A DNA stretch of 40,118 nucleotides from Actinomycetes bacterium (GTDB taxonomy: Bacteria > Actinomycetota > Acidimicrobiia > Acidimicrobiales > Palsa-688), in assembly GCA_021787035.1 (NCBI GenBank), contig JAJYMM010000034.1, positions 1 to 40,118 of the forward strand, written 5' to 3'. The position numbers and the translations under genes were made by a program. Positions 30,107 to 37,545 of this stretch are shown piece by piece; the stretch's first letter is position 1, and every line of letters starts with the position of its first letter. The notes beneath the pieces are model-generated. The model was not told where the DNA came from and made no database searches. It was given only the letters and a program-made list of their open reading frames with translations.

Positions 30107-31806
30107 TAGAGGGCTGAATCTGCCGCGCGGAGGAGCGACTGGGTGTCGTCGCCGGGCTTGGCGGAGGCCACGCCGATCGACACGTACAACCGGATAGGGG
30201 GGTGGACCTCGACGGGGTGGGTGTTGCCTACCAGCTCGCGGATCTGCTCCGCGAGCACGGCGGCTTCCTCGAGGCTTGTGGCCGGAAGCAGGACGATGAA
30301 CTCCTCCCCGCCGTAGCGAGCGATCAGGTCGCCCCGCCTCATGCGCCGGGCGATCGTGTGCCCGACCTCCCTTATGACTTCGTCGCCCAGGGCGTGCCCG
30401 AAGCTGTCGTTTATGTCTTTGAAATGGTCGATGTCGATGTAGAGGGCCGAGCACGAGGGCCCATCGCGTTTGGCTTGGCCGATCATCAGCGGGCCGCGCT
30501 CCAGGAGCCCCCGGCGGTTCGCCAAGCCGGTCAGCTCGTCTGTGGTGGCTTCTTCAAGTGCTGCTTCCAGGCGTCGAGCCTCGACCACGGCCAAGGCGCA
30601 CTGGTCGGCGAAGAACTCGAGGGACCGGCACTCGTCCCGCGTGGGCAGGGCGCCTGAGAGGGGTTCGTCCATCGAGATCAGGCCGAGGAGGTTGCTCTGG
30701 CGGTCCTCCAGGGGGACGGTGAGGGAGTCTTCGCTGTGCCACATGCCATCGGACCAGTCGGCATGGGGCGGGCCAGGCAGGAGCTTGTCGCGTATGTCGC
30801 CGGTGTACTCGCAGCGGCGATGGTCCCAAAGGTAAGAACGTGAGAGGCGCATCTCCGGTCGCATGACCGGCGCGAAGAGGGCCAGCGACGACCATTCCCG
30901 GCTGAGGCGGCTCGCCTCCTCGGCACTTATCCCAACCGTCGCAGCGAGGTGGACTGGCACCGGTTCGAGGGTTGCGTCCTGGCCTCGCTCGAATCCAGTC
31001 CCGAGGTGCACCAGCCCTCGCCCCGGGCGGACGCCGGTGAGCCACACCGCTGCCCTTCGGAAGCCGACGCCCGACGCCATCGCCCGGGCTATCCCTGAGA
31101 GGACGTTGTCGAGGGCTGCCTCGCCGCGCACGTCCAGGCTGGCTGAGATGAGATCCTCGAGCTGGCGGCGCTTGGACTCGGCGAGCGAGGCAGCCTTGCG
31201 CCTGGCCGTATTGATGCGGCTCAGTTCGAGCCCCAGCTCCGCGAGGCCGGCCAGGACACCGAGGAGGAGGGCTTCAAGGTATGGTGGCGGCGAGCCGGCG
31301 CCAAGGCCGATGCCCGCTGGTTGGTGCGGGCTTATGAACCCTGCATGAGTGCCGTCGGCAGAGACAACGGGCGCCCAGAGCCTCCCGTAAAACCATCTCG
31401 GCGGACCACTTGGCCCGTCTGGAGGGCTTGTACCTGAGCTCGTACTTGGGCTTGTACCTGAGCTTGCACCTGCGAAGGCACCCTGTGGCAGCCAAAGGGA
31501 ACCTCCTTCGAGAGGCACGGCCACTTGGCAGACTTCTTCGTAACCCGATGCGGTGACCGTGAGCTCGCCGCCTGGTCCTCGTGGCCGCGTGGCCCCGCAG
31601 CGGAAGCCCCCGTCTTCGTGGCGAAGGGCGAACGCGCACTCGCGGTAGCCGAGGACATCGCAGGCAATGTGGGCGGCCTGTTCCAGGACCTCCTCGTCAG
31701 TTTCAGCGGAGCCGAGGCTGTGCGCCCTGGCGATCATTTCCCTGACTGTTCGCAGCGCAGCTCTTGTGGCAGCCTCGGGAGGGGCATCAGCGCTGACCGT
31801 GGTCAT
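30058..31806 (-). CDS. GAF-GGDEF diguanylate cyclase
   Basis: This protein should make cyclic di-GMP from two GTP. It has 582 residues: an N-terminal GAF-like domain (about 30–200), a helical linker (ELSRINTARRKAASLAESKRR core), a second GAF-like domain (about 225–410) and a GGDEF domain (about 420–582). The active-site loop reads GGEEF at 499–503, a functional variant. The product-inhibition site RxxD is present as R490-R-G-D493, five residues before it. DELTGLANRRGL and DIDHFKDINDSFGH are typical. There is no membrane helix, so it is cytosolic. The N-terminal domain contains a Ser/Gly/Thr/Pro repeat (SSGTSPSTSSGTSP). The ATG is preceded by a promoter but no ribosome binding site. Confidence 0.95.
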   Translation of the reverse strand: MTTVSADAPPEAATRAALRTVREMIARAHSLGSAETDEEVLEQAAHIACDVLGYRECAFALRHEDGGFRCGATRPRGPGGELTVTASGYEEVCQVAVPLEGGSLWLPQGAFAGASSGTSPSTSSGTSPPDGPSGPPRWFYGRLWAPVVSADGTHAGFISPHQPAGIGLGAGSPPPYLEALLLGVLAGLAELGLELSRINTARRKAASLAESKRRQLEDLISASLDVRGEAALDNVLSGIARAMASGVGFRRAAVWLTGVRPGRGLVHLGTGFERGQDATLEPVPVHLAATVGISAEEASRLSREWSSLALFAPVMRPEMRLSRSYLWDHRRCEYTGDIRDKLLPGPPHADWSDGMWHSEDSLTVPLEDRQSNLLGLISMDEPLSGALPTRDECRSLEFFADQCALAVVEARRLEAALEEATTDELTGLANRRGLLERGPLMIGQAKRDGPSCSALYIDIDHFKDINDSFGHALGDEVIREVGHTIARRMRRGDLIARYGGEEFIVLLPATSLEEAAVLAEQIRELVGNTHPVEVHPPIRLYVSIGVASAKPGDDTQSLLRAADSALYQAKRSGRNRVCVAAS

Positions 31807-31813
31807 CGCCCTA

Positions 31814-31843
31814 CTTATCGGTCGGTTGAGCCCGAGGTTTGAA
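31814..31843 (-). promoter_or_regulatory. Promoter of the diguanylate cyclase gene
   Basis: On the minus strand TTCAAA (31843–31838) and GATAAG (31819–31814) form -35 and -10 boxes with an 18-bp spacer. The -10 ends seven bases before the ATG at 31806, so the mRNA is probably leaderless. Confidence 0.5.
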
Positions 31844-31848
31844 CGCTC

Positions 31849-32295
31849 TTAAGGGTTACGGGCGCGCCTCGGGGTGCCGAGCGAGTGCCGATTGCGTCCG
31901 CGCTGGCTCGACCAAGGCCGAAAGAGCAGGGCGCTGGCGGTGAGGAGCATCGCCGCACCAGCCACCTCGACGCCGAGGGAGAGGGACGCGAACGGGGCGG
32001 CCCAGCTGTCCTGCCAGCCGAAAAGACCGACGTTCACCGATATGAGGAACCCCCCGAGGGTGGCGATGGCGAACCCAGCTTCGGCCAGGGCGAGGAGCCA
32101 GTGCCGGGAAATGCTGGTGACCACGGCGAGCAACGCCCCGACGACCGCCTGCATGAGGAAGAGCGGCCCGATGGTCGGGATGTGGTTGTAGCCGTCGCTC
32201 TCCCACAGGTGGAAGTGCACGACGGCCGACACGACGACGAGGCCCGAGCCAGCCCAGATGAGCAGGTTCGCGCTCCAACGAGAAAGTTGGCTCAC
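31849..32295 (-). CDS. Four-helix membrane protein of unknown function
   Basis: This 148-residue integral membrane protein has helices at about residues 10–28, 45–62, 65–88 and 100–125, and a basic C-terminal tail. The loop after helix 1 carries HFHLWESDGYNHIPTIGPLF, a motif I recall from small uncharacterised actinobacterial membrane proteins. The start is GTG 32295. No Shine-Dalgarno sequence at normal distance is seen. It lies upstream of the cyclase gene in the same direction (42-bp gap) and is divergent from the ECF sigma operon. Function is unknown. Confidence 0.75.
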   Translation of the reverse strand: MSQLSRWSANLLIWAGSGLVVVSAVVHFHLWESDGYNHIPTIGPLFLMQAVVGALLAVVTSISRHWLLALAEAGFAIATLGGFLISVNVGLFGWQDSWAAPFASLSLGVEVAGAAMLLTASALLFRPWSSQRGRNRHSLGTPRRARNP

Positions 32296-32368
32296 TCCAG
32301 ATGGTTACGTCGTGGTCCCGAAGTGGGATTCGTGCTCGCAGGCCGAAGCCACTTTGCCTGCTCGGACG

Positions 32369-32374
32369 TAGAGT
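32369..32374 (+). promoter_or_regulatory. Putative -10 box for a leaderless ECF sigma transcript
   Basis: TAGAGT ends five bases before the GTG at 32380, with no Shine-Dalgarno sequence. The 84-bp divergent spacer (32296–32379) has no obvious ECF-type -35 (AAC-containing) element. Confidence 0.35.
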
Positions 32375-32379
32375 TGTAC

Positions 32380-32934
32380 GTGACTGCGAGTGACGAGGCG
32401 CTCCTGGCCGGCATGGCCGTGGGCGACGAGGACGCCGCGGTCAGCTTCGTGCGGCGCTACCAGCGAAAGGTCTACGGCTTGGCGCTGTCCATGGTCAGCG
32501 ACCCCGTGCTGGCCGAAGACATCGCCCAAGAAGCGTTCCTGCGGGCCTGGCGTCATGCGGCACTTTTCGACCGCCGCCTCGGCTCGGTCTCGACCTGGTT
32601 GCTTGCAATCACGCGCAACTTGGCGATCGATTTCCTGCGCCTGCGCAGGGCCACGTGCCGAGCGCCGGGCGATGAGATCTGGTTCGACCTGACCTCGGCC
32701 GGCCGTGCCCCCGATGAACTGGCCGAGCTGGCGGACGCTCGGGACCGCGTGGCCAAGGCGCTCTCCGCGCTGCCACCTGAGCAGGGCCGGGCACTCGTGC
32801 TCGCCGCCGTCTACGGCTACAGCGCCTCGGAGGTGAGCAGGGCCGAGGGGGTGCCCCTTGGCACCGCCAAGACCAGGATCCGCCGGGGGCTGATCAAACT
32901 GCGCGAGCTCTTCGCCGAAGAGAACGCCCTATGA
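32380..32934 (+). CDS. ECF-family RNA polymerase sigma factor
   Basis: This is a 184-residue sigma-70 family factor with only regions 2 and 4. Region 2 (about 20–90) includes FVRRYQRKVYGLALSMVSD, the DIAQEAFLRAW segment and the STWLLAITRNLAIDFLR helix for -10 recognition. Region 4 (about 125–178) has LPPEQGRALVLAAVYGYSASEV and a TAKTRIRRGLIKLRELF recognition helix. The start GTG 32380 was chosen by family length. The frame is open much further upstream, but that part is unconserved and antisense to the membrane protein gene. The downstream anti-sigma gene overlaps as ATGA, so the pair is co-translated. Confidence 0.95.
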   Translation: MTASDEALLAGMAVGDEDAAVSFVRRYQRKVYGLALSMVSDPVLAEDIAQEAFLRAWRHAALFDRRLGSVSTWLLAITRNLAIDFLRLRRATCRAPGDEIWFDLTSAGRAPDELAELADARDRVAKALSALPPEQGRALVLAAVYGYSASEVSRAEGVPLGTAKTRIRRGLIKLRELFAEENAL

Positions 32935-33617
32935 GCGGCCCGATGAGCGAAGACTGCGCGACCCTCGAGCCGGCATTGGTGGAGCTCGCCCTTGGGACGC
33001 TCGCTGGCGAGGAGCGCACGGGCGTCCTCGGCCACGTCGAGGGCTGTGCCCGCTGTTCGCTGCGCCTGGCCGAGCTTTCGGCTGCTGCTGACGACCTGCT
33101 GCACCTGGCCCCGCCGGCGGAGCCTCCTGTCGGTTTCGAGGCTCGTGTGTTCGAGCGGCTGGGCCTGCGAGCGCCCTCGCGCCGGCGCGCCCGCTTGCAC
33201 CCGCGCGTCCTGGTCGGGGCCGTCGCTTCGGCTGCCACCATCGCTGCGCTGGCGTTCGCCGGCGGGCTCCTCGTTGCCGGCCACTCCGGAACAGGCTCGC
33301 GGAAGGCCTCTGGCATAGAGACGGCGTCGCTGGTTTCCGGGAGCCGGTCTTTGGGTGAGGTGATGGTGTACCCAGGCAACCCGACCTGGGTCTTCATGTA
33401 CGTGGACCTCCCGACCTGGGACAACACCTCGGCGATAGGCCCGCTCCGGTGCCAGGTGCTGGAGGACCAGGGGCCGGCAGTCACGATCGGGAAGTTCTGG
33501 CTGGCAGGTGGGAAGGGAGCTTGGGCGGCGAGCGTTGACCAGCCCGCCGGGCGCCTGCGCTCTGCCCGGGTCGTAGACCCCGCCGGCCACGTGCTCGCGA
33601 CGGCCGCTCTTCCCTGA
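32931..33617 (+). CDS. Zinc-type membrane anti-sigma factor
   Basis: This 228-residue protein is the expected partner of the preceding ECF sigma factor. The N-terminal anti-sigma domain has the zinc motif H35-x3-C39-x2-C42 (HVEGCARC), with C9 as a possible further ligand. A single membrane helix (about residues 95–118, LVGAVASAATIAALAFAGGL) separates it from an extracytoplasmic domain of ~110 residues (WVFMYVDLPTWDN, GKFWLAGGKGAWAASVDQP). That domain resembles the outer domain of RskA-like anti-sigma factors. The signal is unknown. Its TGA directly abuts the TGA of the convergent SMP-30 gene, forming the palindrome CCTGATCAGG (33613–33622). Confidence 0.92.
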   Translation: MSGPMSEDCATLEPALVELALGTLAGEERTGVLGHVEGCARCSLRLAELSAAADDLLHLAPPAEPPVGFEARVFERLGLRAPSRRRARLHPRVLVGAVASAATIAALAFAGGLLVAGHSGTGSRKASGIETASLVSGSRSLGEVMVYPGNPTWVFMYVDLPTWDNTSAIGPLRCQVLEDQGPAVTIGKFWLAGGKGAWAASVDQPAGRLRSARVVDPAGHVLATAALP

Positions 33618-34514
33618 TCAGGCGAGCTTGAAGCGGTGAGGGGGCGGCCCGCTAACCCCCGGACGGGCGACGAAGAGGTCGCCGGCGTGGGGTTCTGCCG
33701 CAAGGAGGGCGGGGGGGAGGTCCTCCTTGGCTGTCGTTATGAAGAGGTCGTCCAGGTGCGGGCCGCCGAAGGCCACGCTGCTCACGTGGGAGGTGGGCAG
33801 GTGGATGGTGGCCAGGCGCCGCCCGGTCGCCGGGTCGATGCGCTCCACCCGCGAACCTCCCCAAAGCGCCACCCAGAGGTAGCCCTCGTCGTCGATTGCC
33901 ATGCCGTCGGGGTGGGCGTCATCTGTGAACTCGGCGATGACGCGTCGCCCGCTCAGCTTGCCCGTCTCGGGGTCGAGGTCGAAGGCGTCAAGTGACAGGC
34001 GAGGGGTGTCTATGTAGTAGAGCGTCCTGCCGTCGGCGGGCCAGGCGAGCCCGTTGGAGATGACCACGTCCTCCAGGAGGGTGTTCACGGAGCCGTCGCC
34101 CGAGAGCATGTACAAAGACGCCACTGGGTTCTTGTGCTCCCAGTCCATCGTGCCGGCGACGAACCGGCCCCAAGGGTCCACCTTCCCGTCATTGAAACGG
34201 ACGCTCTTCGCGTCGATGCTCACAGCGCCGAAGGGCCGGAGCCCGCTCCCGTCGGCTTCTACCAGGAAGAAAGCGTCGTGGGCAGCCAGGACAAGCCCGC
34301 CGTCCTCGCGGAGCACGGCAGCCCCGACGGGCCGGCCGACCGGGAAGGAGCGGTGGGCACGCTCGGCGGGCCGCCAGCCGTGCACACGCTCACCCATGAT
34401 GTCGACGAAGTAGAGCTCCTGCGCCCGTTCGTCCCATACCGGTCCCTCGCCGAGGCGGCAACCAACCTCGAGGGCCGGTTCCGCTGTCAGTTCTTGCAAC
34501 ACCACCGCGGTCAC
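33618..34514 (-). CDS. SMP-30/gluconolactonase/LRE family protein
   Basis: This is a six-bladed beta-propeller hydrolase of about 298 residues, likely a lactonase for a sugar lactone. The metal-site residues of the family are visible: Glu in RLGEGPVWDE, Asn in VRFNDGKVDPWGRF, Asn in VISNGLAWPADG and Asp in DDAHPDGMAIDDEG. The frame extends far upstream antisense to alaS, but conserved sequence begins near LEVGCRLGEGP. GTG 34514 is taken as start, and GTG 34505 or TTG 34499 are alternatives. Only 18 bp separate it from the divergent alaS start. The substrate cannot be assigned, and no sugar pathway genes are adjacent. Confidence 0.9.
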   Translation of the reverse strand: MTAVVLQELTAEPALEVGCRLGEGPVWDERAQELYFVDIMGERVHGWRPAERAHRSFPVGRPVGAAVLREDGGLVLAAHDAFFLVEADGSGLRPFGAVSIDAKSVRFNDGKVDPWGRFVAGTMDWEHKNPVASLYMLSGDGSVNTLLEDVVISNGLAWPADGRTLYYIDTPRLSLDAFDLDPETGKLSGRRVIAEFTDDAHPDGMAIDDEGYLWVALWGGSRVERIDPATGRRLATIHLPTSHVSSVAFGGPHLDDLFITTAKEDLPPALLAAEPHAGDLFVARPGVSGPPPHRFKLA

Positions 34515-34532
34515 GGTAGCTAACGTTGAGGC
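34515..34532. promoter_or_regulatory. 18-bp divergent promoter core between alaS and the SMP-30 gene
   Basis: The spacer reads GGTAGCTAACGTTGAGGC. TAACGT (34521–34526) ends six bases before the alaS ATG and fits a leaderless -10 box. The overlapping palindromes TAGCTA (34517–34522) and AACGTT (34522–34527) allow a -10-like reading in the other direction too. GAGG lies only one base from the ATG, too close for a Shine-Dalgarno sequence. Confidence 0.4.
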
Positions 34533-37094
34533 ATGGACGCCAACGGGCTGAGGCGCGCCTACCTGGACTTCTTCGTTGAGCACGGGCACATCGAGGTGCC
34601 CTCCGCGGGCCTTGTGCCCCACCACCCGCGCGCCCCGCTTTTCACGAACGCCGGTATGAACCAGTTCATCCCATATTTCTTGGGCGAGGAGGTCCCCCCC
34701 TACCGCCGGGCCACCAGCTCCCAGAAGTGCGTCCGGGTGCGGGGCAAGCACGACGACATCGACAACGTCGGGCGGAGCCCCAAGCACATGAGCTTTTTCG
34801 AGATGCTCGGCAACTTCAGCTTCGGCGACTACTTCAAGCGGGAAGCGATCGTCTGGGCTTGGGAGCTGTTGACCGATGTCCTCGGCCTGGACGGCGACCG
34901 GCTTTGGGTGACCGTCTACGCAGGCGACGACGAGGCGGCGGACATCTGGGCAGACGAAGTCGGCCTGCCTCGCGAGCGCATCCAGCGCACGAAGGAGGAC
35001 AACTTCTGGGAGATGGGAGACACCGGCCCGTGCGGGCCTGACTCCGAGCTCCACTACGACCGCGGCTCGGAGTGGGGCGCGGGGGGAGGGCCCGTCGGCG
35101 GGTCGGACGAGCGCTACGTGGAGCTTTGGAACCTCGTGTTCCAGACCTACGACCGGCAACCTTCGGGAGAGCTCGTGGCGCTCCCCAAGCCCGGCATCGA
35201 CACAGGAGCGGGGTTCGAGCGCATGCTGGCCGTGCTCCAGGGCGCCCCGACTGTCTGGGAGACCGACGTGCTCGCACCGCTCATCGAGCGGGCCTCGGCC
35301 TTGACCGGCCGCCGATATGGCGAGGACCCAGAGGGCGACGTTGGGCTCCGTGTCGTGGCCGACCACGCGCGGACGATGGCCTTCATGATCTCGGACGGCG
35401 TCTTCCCCTCCAACGAGGACCGGGGGTACGTGCTGCGCCGCGTGATCCGGCGGGCCGCTCTCAGGGCCAACCTGCTCGGGGCGCACCGCCCGGTCAGCTC
35501 CTCGATGGTCGAAGCAGTTGTCCAGGTGATGGGGGACGCCTACCCCGACCTCGTCCGCAACGCAGATTTCATCGCTGACGTGGCGGGGCGAGAGGAGGAG
35601 CGCTTCCTTGCCAACCTGCGTTCAGGCATGTCACTGCTCGAGTCCGAGCTAGCTGGCGATGTCCTCTCAGGTGAGGCGGCATTCAAGCTGCACGACACCC
35701 ACGGGTTCCCGATCGAGCTGACCAGGGAGATCGTCGCCGAGAGGGAGGCGACGGTGGACGAGGCAGGGTTTGCGGCCGCCATGGAGCGCCAGAGGGAGCA
35801 GTCCCGTGAGGCGACCCGTGCGCGGACCGCGGGTGGGCAGCCCGACCTCGCCGCCTACCGGGAAGTGCTCGAACAGTTCGGGCCTACCAAGTTCACGGGC
35901 TATCAGACCCTGGAAGGCCCGGCGCGGGTCCTCGCCGTGCTCGAGGCTCCTCTGGGTGTGGAGATTTTCTTGGATCGGACCCCCTTTTACGCAGAGGCGG
36001 GGGGCCAGGTGGGCGACGCGGGCATCATTTCCACTGAGAGCGGGCGCGCCCGGGTGACCGACACGACCGCGCCCCTGCCGGGGCTCCATCGCCACACCGC
36101 GGTGGTCGAGGGCACCGTCAGCGCCGGCCAAGAGGCGAGCGCCGCCGTTGACGCCGAGCGCCGGGCGGCGATCCGGCGCAACCACACTGGGACGCACCTG
36201 CTCCACTGGGCGCTGCGTGAGGTGCTCGGCCAGCACGTGAAGCAGCATGGTTCCCTTGTCGCCCCCGACCGCCTGCGCTTCGACTTCTCCCATTACGCCC
36301 AAGTGACCCGTGACGAGCTCGACCGGGTCGAGGATCTGGTCAACACCCAGATCCTGGCTGACTCGCTCGTCATGACCGAGGAGCTCCCGCGCAAGGAGGC
36401 CGAGGCCAAGGGGGCTATCGCCTTCTTCGGGGAAAAGTACGGCGAGGTCGTGCGGGTCGTCCACGCCGGTGACCATTCGGTCGAGCTCTGCGGTGGCACG
36501 CACGTGGAGCGCCTCGGCATGATCGGCCCGCTCGAGATCGTCTCCGAGTCCTCGATCGGCTCCAACCTCCGCCGGGTGGAGGCTCTCACGGGCACCGCCA
36601 CCCTCGTTCGCTTGAGGTCCAACGAGGCCAAGCTCGTTCACGCGGCGAGCCTCTTGAAGGTGGCCCCCGAGGATCTGGCTTCTGCGATCGAGCGACGCTT
36701 GGCGGAGCTGAAAGCGGTGCAGGACGAGCTTCGTTCAGCGCGCCAGGGACGCCTCGCCGAGGATGCCAGCGCTCTGGCGGCGGCTGGCGCCGTCGTCGTC
36801 GCACGGCGCGACGGGCTCGCCGCCGACGCGCTCAGGGACCTGGCCACCACCACTCTCGCCCGCGAGGGCGTCCGAGCCGTTGTGCTCGGCGGCACCCCCG
36901 GTGACGGCAAGGTCTCCATGGTTGCCGCAGTCGAAAAGGGCTTTCCCGTGCCGGCGCCGGAGCTCGTAGCCGGCGCCGCGCGCATCGTCGGTGGCGGCGG
37001 AGGCGGGCGCAACCCCGAGGTAGCCATGGCGGGCGGGCGCGACGTTTCCCGCCTCGACGAAGCTCTGGAGTGGGCGCGGGCGAGGCTCTCTTGA
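34533..37094 (+). CDS. alaS: Alanine–tRNA ligase
   Basis: AlaRS charges tRNA-Ala and edits mischarged Ser/Gly. The 853-residue protein has all parts: the class II catalytic core with FTNAGMNQFIPYFLG, RATSSQKCVRVRGKHDDIDNV (in the motif region) and the GAGFERM motif 3; the tRNA-recognition helices; the editing domain with H551-TGT-H555 and C653-GGT-H657 zinc-type residues; and a C-Ala domain ending with VGGGGGGRNPEVAMAGG. Length is slightly below the E. coli enzyme (876). The start at ATG 34533 seems leaderless. alaS–ruvX–mltG–aroE is a conserved actinobacterial order. Confidence 0.98.
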   Translation: MDANGLRRAYLDFFVEHGHIEVPSAGLVPHHPRAPLFTNAGMNQFIPYFLGEEVPPYRRATSSQKCVRVRGKHDDIDNVGRSPKHMSFFEMLGNFSFGDYFKREAIVWAWELLTDVLGLDGDRLWVTVYAGDDEAADIWADEVGLPRERIQRTKEDNFWEMGDTGPCGPDSELHYDRGSEWGAGGGPVGGSDERYVELWNLVFQTYDRQPSGELVALPKPGIDTGAGFERMLAVLQGAPTVWETDVLAPLIERASALTGRRYGEDPEGDVGLRVVADHARTMAFMISDGVFPSNEDRGYVLRRVIRRAALRANLLGAHRPVSSSMVEAVVQVMGDAYPDLVRNADFIADVAGREEERFLANLRSGMSLLESELAGDVLSGEAAFKLHDTHGFPIELTREIVAEREATVDEAGFAAAMERQREQSREATRARTAGGQPDLAAYREVLEQFGPTKFTGYQTLEGPARVLAVLEAPLGVEIFLDRTPFYAEAGGQVGDAGIISTESGRARVTDTTAPLPGLHRHTAVVEGTVSAGQEASAAVDAERRAAIRRNHTGTHLLHWALREVLGQHVKQHGSLVAPDRLRFDFSHYAQVTRDELDRVEDLVNTQILADSLVMTEELPRKEAEAKGAIAFFGEKYGEVVRVVHAGDHSVELCGGTHVERLGMIGPLEIVSESSIGSNLRRVEALTGTATLVRLRSNEAKLVHAASLLKVAPEDLASAIERRLAELKAVQDELRSARQGRLAEDASALAAAGAVVVARRDGLAADALRDLATTTLAREGVRAVVLGGTPGDGKVSMVAAVEKGFPVPAPELVAGAARIVGGGGGGRNPEVAMAGGRDVSRLDEALEWARARLS

Positions 37095-37125
37095 GCATGG
37101 GTTCTGGCTTAGGCCAGGTGAAGCC

Positions 37126-37545
37126 TTGAGCAGGGTTTTGGGGGTCGACCTCGGCTCCAAGCGCATCGGCCTCGCGATCTCCGACGACGGGCGGGTGCTG
37201 GCGAGCGCTTACCAGGTGCTCCAGCGGGGCCGTTCCCGCGTCGCCGACCACGCCGAGCTTGCACGCACCGTCGCCGAGAGCGGCGCCACTTTGGTGGTGG
37301 TCGGCCTGCCCCTTTCCCTCTCCGGGCGTTCCGGGCCGGCGGCTAGGGCGGTCGAGGCAGAGGTGGCCGAGCTGCGCCAAGTGCTCGACGTGCCTGTCGA
37401 GCTGTGCGACGAGCGCCTCACGACCGTAGTGGCGAGCCGCTCCTTGGAGGGACGGCGGCCGGCGCTCAGGCGTGCCGTGATCGACCAGATGGCGGCGGCG
37501 GGGATCTTGCAGACCTGGCTCGACCGCCAGCGCCGCGCTTCGTGA
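37126..37545 (+). CDS. ruvX: YqgF/RuvX family RNase H-fold nuclease
   Basis: This 139-residue putative pre-16S rRNA nuclease or Holliday-junction resolvase has the GVDLGSKRIGLAISD first strand with the catalytic Asp, the VVVGLPLSLSGRSGPAA motif and the LCDERLTTVVASRSL motif. The terminal part includes VIDQMAAAGILQTWLD with the last acidic residue. The start is TTG 37126, with AGGTGA four bases upstream. The stop overlaps mltG as GTGA. The gene lies 31 bp after alaS, as in most actinobacteria. Confidence 0.95.
   Translation: MSRVLGVDLGSKRIGLAISDDGRVLASAYQVLQRGRSRVADHAELARTVAESGATLVVVGLPLSLSGRSGPAARAVEAEVAELRQVLDVPVELCDERLTTVVASRSLEGRRPALRRAVIDQMAAAGILQTWLDRQRRAS

Noticed and set aside
34515..35486. 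Upstream extension of the SMP-30 frame into alaS
   Set aside because: The extension is antisense to the conserved alaS catalytic core and carries no SMP-30 sequence. Conserved sequence starts near 34490.
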